A DNA stretch of 24,563 bases, from positions 1-24,563 of the forward strand of contig JAICQE010000044.1 of NCBI GenBank assembly GCA_025938035.1, read 5' to 3'. Below are positions 7,083 through 13,982 of the stretch, piece by piece. Source of the DNA: Vicinamibacteria bacterium (GTDB lineage Bacteria > Acidobacteriota > Vicinamibacteria > Vicinamibacterales > UBA2999). The position numbers and the translations under genes are program-made. The notes under the pieces are model-generated. The model had not been told where the DNA came from, did not search any database, and worked only from the letters and a program-made list of their open reading frames with translations. Positions within the stretch are counted from its first letter, which is position 1. Every line of letters begins with the position of its first letter.

Positions 7083-7559
7083 TTGGAATCTCTGACTCTA
7101 CCGCTCGACAACAGCGCTATCGAACGCATTCTGCCGCATCGCTTCCCATTCCTGCTGGTTGATCGCATCACTGAGCTGGAACCCGACAAGCGGATCGTCG
7201 GCATCAAGAATGTGTCGCGCAACGAGAGGTACCTCTCGTACCAGCCTGGTGAAGCGCCGGTGCTTCCGCCGACCATCCTCACGGAATGCGTGGCCCAGGT
7301 TGGAGCGATTCTGATTCTGTGGAAGCCCGAGAATCGCGACAAGCTCCCGTTCTTCATGGGCATCAAGCGCGTGCGCTACCGCTATCCGGTGCACGCCGGC
7401 GATGTCGTCGAGATCGAGGCGCGGGTCAAACGCCTCCGCAGCCGCATGGGCGAACTCGAGGGCTTCGCGCGCGTCAACGGGCGCATCGTCGTCGACGGGA
7501 CCATGACGTTCGCATTCGGACCGTCGCAGAGGGCGCGGGCGGGCGAGAGTCCCGCCTAG
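7083..7559 (+). CDS. FabZ-like 3-hydroxyacyl-ACP dehydratase (hot-dog fold)
   Basis: This 158-residue protein has the size and fold pattern of FabZ, which dehydrates beta-hydroxyacyl-ACP in fatty-acid synthesis. The catalytic His context is intact (ERILPHRFPFLLVDRI, like the FabZ PHRYPFLLVD). The catalytic acid appears as Glu in TILTECVAQVGA, where FabZ has IIEAMAQ. However, the usual FxGHFPxxPxMPG loop is replaced by YQPGEAPVLPPT, so substrate preference may differ. It could equally be a specialised lipid A, polyketide or thioester dehydratase. The start is a TTG at 7083 with no Shine-Dalgarno; the next plausible in-frame starts would remove the conserved first strand. Its TAG stop overlaps the stop of the opposing gene in a shared CTAG. 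Confidence 0.82.
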   Translation: MESLTLPLDNSAIERILPHRFPFLLVDRITELEPDKRIVGIKNVSRNERYLSYQPGEAPVLPPTILTECVAQVGAILILWKPENRDKLPFFMGIKRVRYRYPVHAGDVVEIEARVKRLRSRMGELEGFARVNGRIVVDGTMTFAFGPSQRARAGESPA

Positions 7560-7562
7560 CGG
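7552..7562. terminator. small shared hairpin at convergent stop codons
   Basis: CCGC (7552-7555), loop CTA and GCGG (7559-7562) can pair, with GT/AC (7549-7550, 7563-7564) extending the stem past a bulge. The loop carries the overlapping stop codons of both convergent genes. It is a short stem, so support is limited. Confidence 0.3.
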
Positions 7563-8173
7563 ACAGCCCTGACGACGAGCAGCGCGCCGGCAATCTTCGT
7601 GGCGCGGCTGGCCCAGACCACCCATCCGCGCCGCGCGCCGAAGTAGCGCGCGGAATCCAGAATCGCCGGCGCCAGGATCAGCGCACCGATGACCGGCTCA
7701 TCGACGCGGGCGCCGAGCGCCATTCCCCGAGTGTCCCGTTCGTCCGGTCCTATTCGGGCGAATGCCGCGACCGAATACCCCGCCGATGTCAGGACGTTGA
7801 ATGCGAGCAGCCCTTTGAGCACCGGCGCGTGTTCGTCTCGCAGCTGCGGGCGGGCGGTCAGCAGATATTCGCTGACGGCATGCTGCGCCCAGAATCCGGC
7901 CGATGAGATCACGAACTCGCGACCGGGACTCACCGGGTCGTGGGTGATCGCAAAGAAGGGGATGGGGCCGAACGTCACCTTTTTCACCCCGGGAGCCACT
8001 CCGTTTGCGAAATCGGCTGCCACATGCGCCGACTCGTGAATGGCAAGCCCGGCCGCAGCGCCACCGTTGTGTTTCGCCGTCTCATTCAGTGATTGCGCTG
8101 ATGCGGTGGCCGGCACGGCACCGCTGCATGTCAAGGCCAGCGCGGCGAGCCGCAGCAGCTGCACGGTACTCAA
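7556..8173 (-). CDS. exported/membrane protein with HExxH motif, M50-like
   Basis: This 205-residue protein is of unknown function. It has a signal peptide or first membrane segment (LLRLAALALTCSGAVPATASAQ) and, at residues 46-50, HESAH, a zinc-metalloprotease HExxH signature. The following sequence (GVKKVTFGPIPFF) resembles the stretch after HExxH in M50 site-2 proteases. I cannot find the second M50 metal motif (NxxPxxxLDG), so peptidase activity is uncertain. The C-terminal half has two or three further hydrophobic segments (LLAFNVLTSAGYSVAAFA, IGALILAPAI, IAGALLVVRAV). The start TTG at 8173 is preferred because AAGGG lies 8 bases upstream; GTG at 8164 is the alternative. The frame stays open further upstream, but its translation there is not protein-like. 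Confidence 0.72.
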   Translation of the reverse strand: MSTVQLLRLAALALTCSGAVPATASAQSLNETAKHNGGAAAGLAIHESAHVAADFANGVAPGVKKVTFGPIPFFAITHDPVSPGREFVISSAGFWAQHAVSEYLLTARPQLRDEHAPVLKGLLAFNVLTSAGYSVAAFARIGPDERDTRGMALGARVDEPVIGALILAPAILDSARYFGARRGWVVWASRATKIAGALLVVRAVR

Positions 8174-8227
8174 GTTGCAGCCCTTGTGATCAGCCGGAGC
8201 CATTGGCCTGGCAGAGGAGACGAAGGC

Positions 8228-8377
8228 ATGCTCGAAACCATTGCGATCATTTTGATCATTCTCTGGCTGCTGGGGATGGTCAGCGGGTACACGCTCGGCA
8301 ACTTCATCTGGGTTCTGCTGGTGATTGCGGTCGTGCTGTTCCTGGTGCGGCTGGTCAGCGGACGAAGAGTGGTATGA
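8228..8377 (+). CDS. lmo0937-family small membrane protein
   Basis: This is a 49-residue, two-helix membrane protein. The sequence, MLETIAIILIILWLLGMVSG followed by YTLGNFIW, a hydrophobic stretch LLVIAVVLFLVRL and a basic end SGRRVV, matches the widespread lmo0937 (DUF5670) family. Members are often stress-induced, but their molecular role is unknown. The ATG at 8228 has GGAGACGAAGGC just upstream, giving a good AGGAG Shine-Dalgarno at about 8-9 bases. An earlier in-frame start at 8186 would add unlike sequence. The gene is divergent from the HExxH protein with about 54 bases between them, and it ends just before a long hairpin. Confidence 0.85.
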   Translation: MLETIAIILIILWLLGMVSGYTLGNFIWVLLVIAVVLFLVRLVSGRRVV

Positions 8378-8386
8378 CGCGGGGGC

Positions 8387-8438
8387 GGGCCCTGGTGCCG
8401 CAGTTCGCTTCGGAGTGAAGCGGCTGCCACTAGGGCCC
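8387..8438. terminator. long bidirectional terminator hairpin
   Basis: GGGCCCTGGTG (8387-8397) pairs with CACTAGGGCCC (8428-8438) over 11 bp with one G-U pair. Inside, GCAG (8400-8403) pairs with CTGC (8424-8427) and CGCTTC (8406-8411) with GAAGCG (8417-8422) around a 5-base loop. It lies between the convergent lmo0937 gene and the EamA transporter, and includes the transporter stop. There is no T-tract. Confidence 0.6.
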
Positions 8439-9332
8439 CCCACGCGGGGCTGTGCGAACAATCGCCACGCCGCCAAGCACGAGCGCTGCCGCCGCGACGA
8501 TCCGCGGCGAGAATCGCTCGCCGGCGAATAACGTCCCCAGCATCACCGCGATGACTGGATTGACGTACGCGTACAGCGACACGGTCGCGACGGGCAGATG
8601 GTTCAGCGCATAGAGGTACGCGGAGTACGCGATCAGCGATCCGAACACAATCAGATACAGTTCCGCCGCGATCGTCCTCGGTGTGAACGCGAGCTGACTC
8701 CATTCTCCGAGCGCCGTGCCGACGCTCGTCAAGAGTATTCCCGCGAACAACTGTTGTAACGCCGACGCGGCAGCCGTGCCGGCTGTCGACTGGGTACGTC
8801 TCGACATCGACGAACCGACAGCCCATCCCAGGCACGCGACCTGAACGAGCAGCACACCAAGTCCGAATCGGGGCCCGCTGACGTCCGCGGCAAACAGGCT
8901 CGGCCAGATGAGTACGACGATTCCCAAAAAGCCCGCGAACAGTCCGACGAGCACCCGCCCCCGGAGGCGATCGCCGCCAAAGGCCGCCTCGGCCCCCGAC
9001 ATCCAGAACGGCAGCGCGGCAACGGCGACGGCAGCAATGCCACTTGGGATCCACAGTTCGGACCAGACGACCGCGCCGTTACCTACTCCGAGGAGTAGTG
9101 CTCCGAGCGCCGCCTGTCGCGTCCACTCCCGCAACGGCGGCAGCCGGCCGCCGCGAGCGAGGACGAACAGGCAGAGGACGGCCCCTGCCGCCATGAACCG
9201 CAGACCGCCGACGAGCATCGGCGGCACCGTTTCCAGCGCAATCAGAATCGCGAGGTATGTCGTCCCCCAGATCAGACAGACGGCGATCCAGGCGGCATAG
9301 GCCAGTCTCGGCGGCGCGCTCGCGGGAGCCAC
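8430..9332 (-). CDS. EamA/DMT-superfamily transporter
   Basis: This is a 300-residue inner-membrane transporter of the drug/metabolite superfamily, with about ten hydrophobic segments arranged as two EamA repeats. The first repeat opens with AAWIAVCLIWGTTYLAI, with the family W-G-T/S pattern, and the second with LGVLLVQVACLGWAVGS. Typical signatures include PPMLVGGLRFMAAG after helix 1 and PVATVSLYAYVNPVIAVMLG near the end. The overall look is of the RhaT/YedA-like branch. Such proteins export amino acids, metabolites or drugs, and the substrate cannot be told from sequence. The start is GTG at 9332, because the nearest upstream ATG is out of frame. A CTGACA-N16-TATCAG promoter lies 9 bases upstream, so the transcript may be nearly leaderless. 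Confidence 0.9.
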   Translation of the reverse strand: MAPASAPPRLAYAAWIAVCLIWGTTYLAILIALETVPPMLVGGLRFMAAGAVLCLFVLARGGRLPPLREWTRQAALGALLLGVGNGAVVWSELWIPSGIAAVAVAALPFWMSGAEAAFGGDRLRGRVLVGLFAGFLGIVVLIWPSLFAADVSGPRFGLGVLLVQVACLGWAVGSSMSRRTQSTAGTAAASALQQLFAGILLTSVGTALGEWSQLAFTPRTIAAELYLIVFGSLIAYSAYLYALNHLPVATVSLYAYVNPVIAVMLGTLFAGERFSPRIVAAAALVLGGVAIVRTAPRGGP

Positions 9333-9341
9333 CGATCCATT

Positions 9342-9369
9342 CTGATATGGCGCGTGTTTACAGTGTCAG
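9342..9369 (-). promoter_or_regulatory. sigma-70-like promoter of the EamA gene
   Basis: On the minus strand CTGACA (9369-9364, 5 of 6 to the -35 consensus) is 16 bases from TATCAG (9347-9342, 4 of 6 to the -10), which ends 9 bases before the GTG start. It is the best hexamer pair I found in the window. Confidence 0.45.
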
Positions 9370-9398
9370 GCTGACAACGGGCTCGCGGGCGGCGATCG

Positions 9399-10640
9399 CT
9401 AGACGAGCGCCTCCGCCTCGGCGGCGCTGCGGACGCAGTTCCGGCCATCCTGCTTGGCCCGATACAGCGCTTCGTCGGCGCGGGCGATGGCGGCGAGCGG
9501 ATCCATTTCTCCGGGAGTGATGGCAGTGATGCCGAAGCTCGCGGTGACGCGGAGCAGGTCGTCGTTCCACGGTATGGAGCTTCCCTCGATCTCGCGGCGC
9601 AGCGTTTCGGCGACGCGCATCGCGCCCTGAGTCGGCGTGTCCGGCAGCAGGATCAGGAACTCTTCCCCGCCGTAACGGCATTTCAGGTCGCTGCCACGCA
9701 GCACCGAATTCATGCGTCCGCCGACGGCGCCAAGGACGGCGTCGCCCGCGAGATGCCCGTAGCGGTCGTTGATCGCCTTGAAGTGATCCAGATCGAAAAC
9801 GATCAGCGACATCGGGAGCTGCGAGCGACGTGCACGGCGCATCTCGGTCTGGAAGATTCCCATGCCGTGCCGACGCGTCACGCACGACGTGAGCGGGTCG
9901 CGGACGTTGCTCTCGACAACCTCGCGGAAGAGTTCCGCGTTCTTCAGCGACACCGCGAGCAGCGCCGCCGCGGTCGTCAGGATCCGGCGCTGTTCGTCGG
10001 CAAGCGGCGGCTGCGTGGCCACACCCAGTACGCCGACGGGGTTCCCGGCGATGATCATCGGGAAGCAGGTGAACTCGGACTCAACGCCGGGCGGCGGATC
10101 GATCTCGCACAACGCAATCTTCGCCGCCGACTCCTGCGCTCCTGGCGCCACGTTGCCCACGTTCATCAAGGGCCGCCACTGTCCTTCGCTTCTCGCGAGG
10201 GCCCAGGCGACACGATTCGGCGCCAGCAGCGGCACGTGCGCGATGGCCGCCGACTTGATCGACTCCTCGGTCAGCGAGCGCGCGATCGCCTGGCTGAACG
10301 CGATGAGGCGCTCCATTTCGTCGGCGCGCACCGTGGCGTGCTCCGCCGCGGCAGCCGAGGTCAGCGCGGACACCCGGACTTCTTCCCGTTTGCGGTACTG
10401 ATGGAACACGAAAAGGGCGACCAGGATCATCAGGGCCGGCAGCAGGCGAACGTTATACGTATCTTCGATTTCGCGGACGAAATCGAACATCTCCTGCAGT
10501 GGGCGGTTAAACAGGACGAATAACGCCACCGCCAGGCCGCCGAGGAGGACGATGTCGTTCCGTCCAAAAAGTCGCATATTCGGATTGAGCATGCGGCGGA
10601 GCTGCAGCCGGTGGATACGTCCCACTAGCTCGTCCGTCAC
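9399..10640 (-). CDS. membrane GAF-GGDEF diguanylate cyclase
   Basis: This 413-residue protein makes cyclic di-GMP from two GTP. Two membrane segments lie near the N-terminus (about 28-45 and 65-81), then a coiled stretch, a GAF-like domain at about 110-235 and a C-terminal GGDEF domain at about 245-405. The active-site loop is GGEEF (residues 324-328), preceded by FDLDHFKAINDRYGH, so the enzyme should be active. RGSD (315-318) sits five residues before the loop, which is the RxxD inhibitory site for product feedback. The start is GTG at 10640 with no clear Shine-Dalgarno; internal ATGs at residues 17 and 22 are alternatives. A perfect sigma-28-type -10 octamer lies 7 bases upstream. The gene is divergent from the PCYCGC gene. 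Confidence 0.92.
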   Translation of the reverse strand: MTDELVGRIHRLQLRRMLNPNMRLFGRNDIVLLGGLAVALFVLFNRPLQEMFDFVREIEDTYNVRLLPALMILVALFVFHQYRKREEVRVSALTSAAAAEHATVRADEMERLIAFSQAIARSLTEESIKSAAIAHVPLLAPNRVAWALARSEGQWRPLMNVGNVAPGAQESAAKIALCEIDPPPGVESEFTCFPMIIAGNPVGVLGVATQPPLADEQRRILTTAAALLAVSLKNAELFREVVESNVRDPLTSCVTRRHGMGIFQTEMRRARRSQLPMSLIVFDLDHFKAINDRYGHLAGDAVLGAVGGRMNSVLRGSDLKCRYGGEEFLILLPDTPTQGAMRVAETLRREIEGSSIPWNDDLLRVTASFGITAITPGEMDPLAAIARADEALYRAKQDGRNCVRSAAEAEALV

Positions 10641-10647
10641 CTGGTTG

Positions 10648-10655
10648 TTATCGGC
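10648..10655 (-). promoter_or_regulatory. sigma-28-type -10 octamer before the GGDEF gene
   Basis: On the minus strand GCCGATAA matches the FliA/sigma-28 -10 consensus exactly and ends 7 bases before the GTG start. The expected -35 (TAAA type) is poor: only a partial match about 12 bases upstream. A FliA/WhiG-type sigma gene lies 2 kb away. Confidence 0.35.
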
Positions 10656-10702
10656 GCCAATGAGTCATATCACTAGCGTTCGAGTCCTATGCGGAAATCC
10701 GT

Positions 10703-10708
10703 TACGAT
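10703..10708 (+). promoter_or_regulatory. possible -10 element before the PCYCGC gene
   Basis: TACGAT (TAnnnT) ends 9 bases before the ATG at 10718. The -35 region is weak (TTCGAG, 18 bases upstream). No Shine-Dalgarno is seen, so the transcript may be nearly leaderless. Confidence 0.25.
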
Positions 10709-10717
10709 GGAAACGCC

Positions 10718-11239
10718 ATGATTTACAAGTTGATAGCGGTTGCCGCGGCCGGCCTTACCGGCTCTGTCGTCGTATTTGCGGCCGGGGACGGCTGGGCCCA
10801 GGCCGACCGCCGGCTCCAGGCCGCTCCTGCGGCCCAGGTCCAGGCGGTCCCGACACCGGCCGTCAAACCGCACATAGGGCCTCTTCCGCCGCTTCCGAGG
10901 GTGTCGTTCGAGCCGCCGCGGCCGGCTGCGGTTCTCCAGCAGGTCTATGACTTCGCGGCAAAGCACCCGGAGGTCCTTCAGTACGTTCCCTGCTACTGCG
11001 GCTGCGAACGGGTTGGCCATACGGCGAACCATTCCTGCTTCGTGAAGTCTCGAGCCGCCGACGGCCGGGTAAGGGAGTGGGACTCCCACGGGATGGGCTG
11101 CGCCGTGTGTATAGATGTCGCCCGGGATGCAATGACGTTATTTAATTCAGGCTCGAAACCGACGGCGATCCGCGCGGCCATCGACAAGAAATACGCATCG
11201 CTGTTCCCGTCGTCCACACCGACACCTCGACCGAGGTAA
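10718..11239 (+). CDS. exported PCYCGC-motif protein
   Basis: This 173-residue protein has a signal peptide (MIYKLIAVAAAGLTGSVVVF, cleavage near AWAQA), a Pro/Ala-rich linker and a C-terminal PCYCGC domain. The family signature VPCYCGC is followed by HxNHSCF and GCAVC, giving six cysteines in all (C-x-C-x-C, C, C-x2-C). This is consistent with metal binding or disulfides on the extracytoplasmic side. Known members are small secreted or lipid-anchored proteins of undefined role, often near copper or cytochrome genes; no such genes are adjacent here. The end of the domain predicts a helix ending AAIDKKYA. The next gene starts 15 bases downstream on the same strand, so it may share an operon with the hybrid kinase. 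Confidence 0.85.
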   Translation: MIYKLIAVAAAGLTGSVVVFAAGDGWAQADRRLQAAPAAQVQAVPTPAVKPHIGPLPPLPRVSFEPPRPAAVLQQVYDFAAKHPEVLQYVPCYCGCERVGHTANHSCFVKSRAADGRVREWDSHGMGCAVCIDVARDAMTLFNSGSKPTAIRAAIDKKYASLFPSSTPTPRPR

Positions 11240-11254
11240 GTCGCACGGCAGCCG

Positions 11255-12793
11255 TTGACCGGCGGCACTGATCTTCATCGCGCCAACGCCTTCGCCCGCC
11301 TGTTCGAAGCGGTCCACGAAGGCGTTTATATCGGGACCCTCAGCCTTCGATCCGACGATTCGGTCACCACGGCGGCAAACCCGCACCTGAAGTTGATCTT
11401 CGGGTATCCCGCCGAGACCAGCGAACAGGAGGTCGTTCCGTTCGCCCCGTCTCACTTCCCCGATCCTGCCGCCCGTGCCGGGTTCATCCGACGTCTGGCG
11501 GCCGAAGGCGCGGTCACCGATTATCTGCTTCGCCTCCGGCGCATCGATGGCTCATCCGTGTGGGTTGAAGTGACGGCTGCAGCCGAGCCGGCGTCGGACG
11601 AGGACGTTCTGCGCGTGGAGGCGCTGATTCGAGATGTCAGCGAGCGGAAGAAGCTGGACGACCAGTCGCGCGACCTGTATCAGCAGCTTCTCCAGGCGGA
11701 AAAGATGGCCGCGCTCGGCCAGACGATTTCGGGTGTCGCGCACGAGTTGAACAACCCGCTCGCGACGATCCTCAGCTGGGCGGAGCGGCTCGCCGAGCGC
11801 CCTCTCGACGGCAACTCCCGCCGCGGGGTCGAGGTCATCCTGGCCGAATCCGAACGGGCGGCGCGCATCGTGCGAAACCTGCTGACGTTCGCACGGAAGC
11901 GCCAGTCGACTCGCGCGATGATCGACCTGAATCACGTCGTTCGCGAGACACTGGCGCTCCGCGCGTACGAGCAGAGGCTCACGAACATCGAAGTCGTAAC
12001 GGCACTGGCCGCCGGCTTGCCGCAGGTATTCGCCGACGCCCACCAGATTCAGCAGGTTCTGCTCAACCTTGTGATCAACGCCGAGCAGGCGATGATCGCG
12101 GCGAACGGACGGGGCTCGCTCGTGGTGCGCACGTGGCACGACGCCGAGCGCGATGCCGTCGTGCTCGAAGTGACTGACGACGGGCCCGGTATCTCGGAGG
12201 AGATGCGGGGAAAAATCTTCGACCCGTTTTTCACGACGAAGGAGGTCGGCAAGGGAACCGGCCTGGGCCTGACCGTCGCGTATGCGATCGTTCAGGAACA
12301 CGGAGGGCGGATACGCGTCGGGGAGGAACCGCAGGGCGCGTCATTCGTGGTCGAGCTCCCCGTCAGCGAAATCACGGCAGGTCGACGGACCCCGCAGGCG
12401 CAGGGCGCCCCGTCCATGGAGGCGGTGCAGGGCGCGTCAGTACTACTGGTGGAAGATGAACGGGCGCTGGCGGCGGCGGTCAGCGAGGCGCTGACCGACG
12501 CCGGGTTGCAGGTCGATCATGCGGGCGACGGCGAAGAGGCCCTCGCTCGTGTGCGGCAGAAAACCTACGACGCGGTGATCTGCGATCTGAAGATGCCGCG
12601 CGTCGACGGGATGATGCTTTATCGCGCGATGGCGGCGGCAACCCCCGCACTGGCGCGACGCGTCATCTTCGTCACCGGCGACGTCGCCGGCACCGACGCC
12701 GAACGCTTCCTCGAAGAGACCGGCTGCCGCTGGCTGGCGAAACCGTTCCGGCTCGGCGACTTGCTGCGCGCCGTGCGCGACACGCTGGCATAA
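11255..12793 (+). CDS. hybrid histidine kinase (PAS-HisKA-HATPase-REC)
   Basis: This 512-residue cytoplasmic sensor kinase has no membrane segment. A PAS-like domain spans about 10-135 and ends in the PAC-type [16 protein letters not shown]. HisKA has the phosphoacceptor His163 in [17 protein letters not shown]. The catalytic domain shows an N-box (NLVINAEQA, Asn275), G1 DDGPGI (308-313), FDPFFTTKE and G2 GTGLGL (334-339). A C-terminal receiver (about 394-510) carries VEDE, the phosphoacceptor Asp444 in CDLKMP, and the KPF Lys. The kinase core resembles NtrB-type kinases, and the attached receiver implies a phosphorelay or autoregulation. The start is TTG at 11255, 15 bases after the PCYCGC gene and with a poor Shine-Dalgarno, so it is uncertain. 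The 3' end overlaps the sigma-factor frame on the other strand by 175 bases. Confidence 0.92.
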   Translation: MTGGTDLHRANAFARLFEAVHEGVYIGTLSLRSDDSVTTAANPHLKLIFGYPAETSEQEVVPFAPSHFPDPAARAGFIRRLAAEGAVTDYLLRLRRIDGSSVWVEVTAAAEPASDEDVLRVEALIRDVSERKKLDDQSRDLYQQLLQAEKMAALGQTISGVAHELNNPLATILSWAERLAERPLDGNSRRGVEVILAESERAARIVRNLLTFARKRQSTRAMIDLNHVVRETLALRAYEQRLTNIEVVTALAAGLPQVFADAHQIQQVLLNLVINAEQAMIAANGRGSLVVRTWHDAERDAVVLEVTDDGPGISEEMRGKIFDPFFTTKEVGKGTGLGLTVAYAIVQEHGGRIRVGEEPQGASFVVELPVSEITAGRRTPQAQGAPSMEAVQGASVLLVEDERALAAAVSEALTDAGLQVDHAGDGEEALARVRQKTYDAVICDLKMPRVDGMMLYRAMAAATPALARRVIFVTGDVAGTDAERFLEETGCRWLAKPFRLGDLLRAVRDTLA

Positions 12794-13653
12794 CCTTCCG
12801 ACGCCGCCGTCCAGTCCACCACCACGGCCTCTCTCGACGCGTCTTCGCCCGCGGCGGCGCCGCGGCTTTCGAGCGACGCCTTCACCATCTTCGGCTTGTG
12901 GAACTCGAGAATCGCGGTGCGCATCGCCTGCAGGGCTTCCGCGTGCGGAACCGATGTGCCAAGGGCCTCGCGCAGGCGGCGAATGGCGCGCGCGTGGAGC
13001 TGCGAGACACGCGATTCGTTCACGCCAATCTTCGCGCCGATCTGCTTCATCGTCGCCTCGGCGTAGTAGTACAGCGCAATCACCTTCTGCTCGCGCTTCG
13101 GCAGAGACGCAATCGCGGTGCGCACGCGCGACTTGGTCTGCTCGCGCTCGTACGCCGCATCCGGCTGCTCGGGCTCGGACGGAACGAGTGCCGTCGGCAG
13201 CGACGATTCGTCCATGCGGTCGTTGCTCGCAAGCGGAGAGGTCGACTCGATGGCGTTGATGCGGACGATCGTGCGGCCCAGGCGCTTCTCGTCGGATCCG
13301 ACCCGGGCGGCGAGATCCGCCAGCGAGGGTTCACACCCGAGTTCGCGCCGCAGCTCTTCGCGCGCCGCTTCCAGCTCCCGCCGCTGACGACGGACGCCGC
13401 GCGGCCACGCGTCCTTCCGCAGCGCGTCGATCATCGCGCCCCGGATCCGGCGCTCGGCAAAGGTTTCGAATTTGATGCCTCGCGATTCGTCGAAGCGGTG
13501 CGCCGCGTCGATGAGCCCGATTACTCCGTCCTGGACGAGGTCGCCAATGTCGATCGAGTGCGGCATCGTTGCGGCAACCCGGCGGGCGAGTTGCTCGACG
13601 AACGGGAGACTGGCAACAACGCGGGGGTGCTCAGCCGAAATCTGCGGGCGCAT
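12619..13653 (-). CDS. FliA/WhiG-type alternative sigma factor with long C-terminal extension
   Basis: This sigma-70-family group 3 factor directs RNA polymerase to alternative (flagellar-, motility- or development-type) promoters. Region 2 is clear at about 34-85 (IDIGDLVQDGVIGLIDAAHR, then FDESRGIKFETFAERRIRGA). Region 3 is at about 95-125. Region 4 is at about 178-230 (LPKREQKVIALYYY, then IGAKIGVNESRVSQLHARAI), with the FliA/WhiG-like ESRVSQ helix. Normal family length is about 230-260 residues, but this frame runs 344. The last 110 residues are low-complexity Ser/Arg/Ala, and the final 57 or so are antisense to the receiver domain of the hybrid kinase. The true end may be earlier if a sequencing error hides a stop. 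The ATG at 13653 has GGAGG 7 bases upstream. No anti-sigma gene or flagellar genes are visible. Confidence 0.88.
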   Translation of the reverse strand: MRPQISAEHPRVVASLPFVEQLARRVAATMPHSIDIGDLVQDGVIGLIDAAHRFDESRGIKFETFAERRIRGAMIDALRKDAWPRGVRRQRRELEAAREELRRELGCEPSLADLAARVGSDEKRLGRTIVRINAIESTSPLASNDRMDESSLPTALVPSEPEQPDAAYEREQTKSRVRTAIASLPKREQKVIALYYYAEATMKQIGAKIGVNESRVSQLHARAIRRLREALGTSVPHAEALQAMRTAILEFHKPKMVKASLESRGAAAGEDASREAVVVDWTAASEGYASVSRTARSKSPSRNGFASQRQPVSSRKRSASVPATSPVTKMTRRASAGVAAAIAR

Positions 13654-13982
13654 CAGATGTCCTCCGGCGCCCGACTAAGGCAACTGGGATACCAAACGGC
13701 AGAGGCTTCGGTGCATCAACCCTGACCCGGTTGAGCTAAACCTTACTAACGTGCTGATTTTTCGCGGTTTAGGAAGTGTTTATACGTTTCAGCGACGACG
13801 CTTCGAAGACATCCGATCGAACCGAAACGTCAAAGATATGGCGATTCCTATCGGCCTGATCGCCAACTTACTGACGGCTCAAATTACAAGTTTGGGCTTG
13901 GGACTTGTAGTGGAACAGATCGATGACGAACGACCTGTTCCTGTGCTGAATCGGGACGGAAAAACGCCCGGCTTGCGAGGAA
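13654..13982. other. 329-base intergenic region upstream of the sigma gene
   Basis: This stretch is less GC-rich than its surroundings. It holds the sigma gene's Shine-Dalgarno (GGAGG near 13661-13665) and a hairpin TCAACC/GGTTGA (13716-13721, 13729-13734, 7-base loop) in the sigma leader. It also holds the inverted repeat at 13885-13909 listed separately. On the minus strand a T5 tract (13959-13963 region) follows the end of the mini-HisKA gene without a strong stem. A minus-strand TATAAA near 13780 could be a -10 for the sigma gene, but its -35 is weak. An 86-codon plus-strand frame here (13751-14011) is not protein-like. Confidence 0.5.
13885..13909. repeat. perfect 7-base inverted repeat
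   Basis: TACAAGT (13885-13891) and ACTTGTA (13903-13909) are separated by 11 bases that include a TTGGGC/TTGGGA tandem. It could be an operator for the sigma gene or a weak terminator for the mini-HisKA gene 74 bases upstream on the minus strand. Confidence 0.35.

Noticed and set aside
13666..13740. Possible cyclic di-GMP-I (GEMM) riboswitch in the sigma leader
   Set aside because: GGTATCCCAGTTGCC on the minus strand loosely recalls the GEMM 3' helix, and GAAGCCTC its core, but the GNRA-capped P1b helix and the conserved GGGCAAACC are missing.
13716..13745. tRNA-like D-arm sequence (TTTAGCTCAACCGGG on the minus strand)
   Set aside because: No acceptor stem, anticodon arm or GTTCGAATCC-type T-arm can be placed around it.
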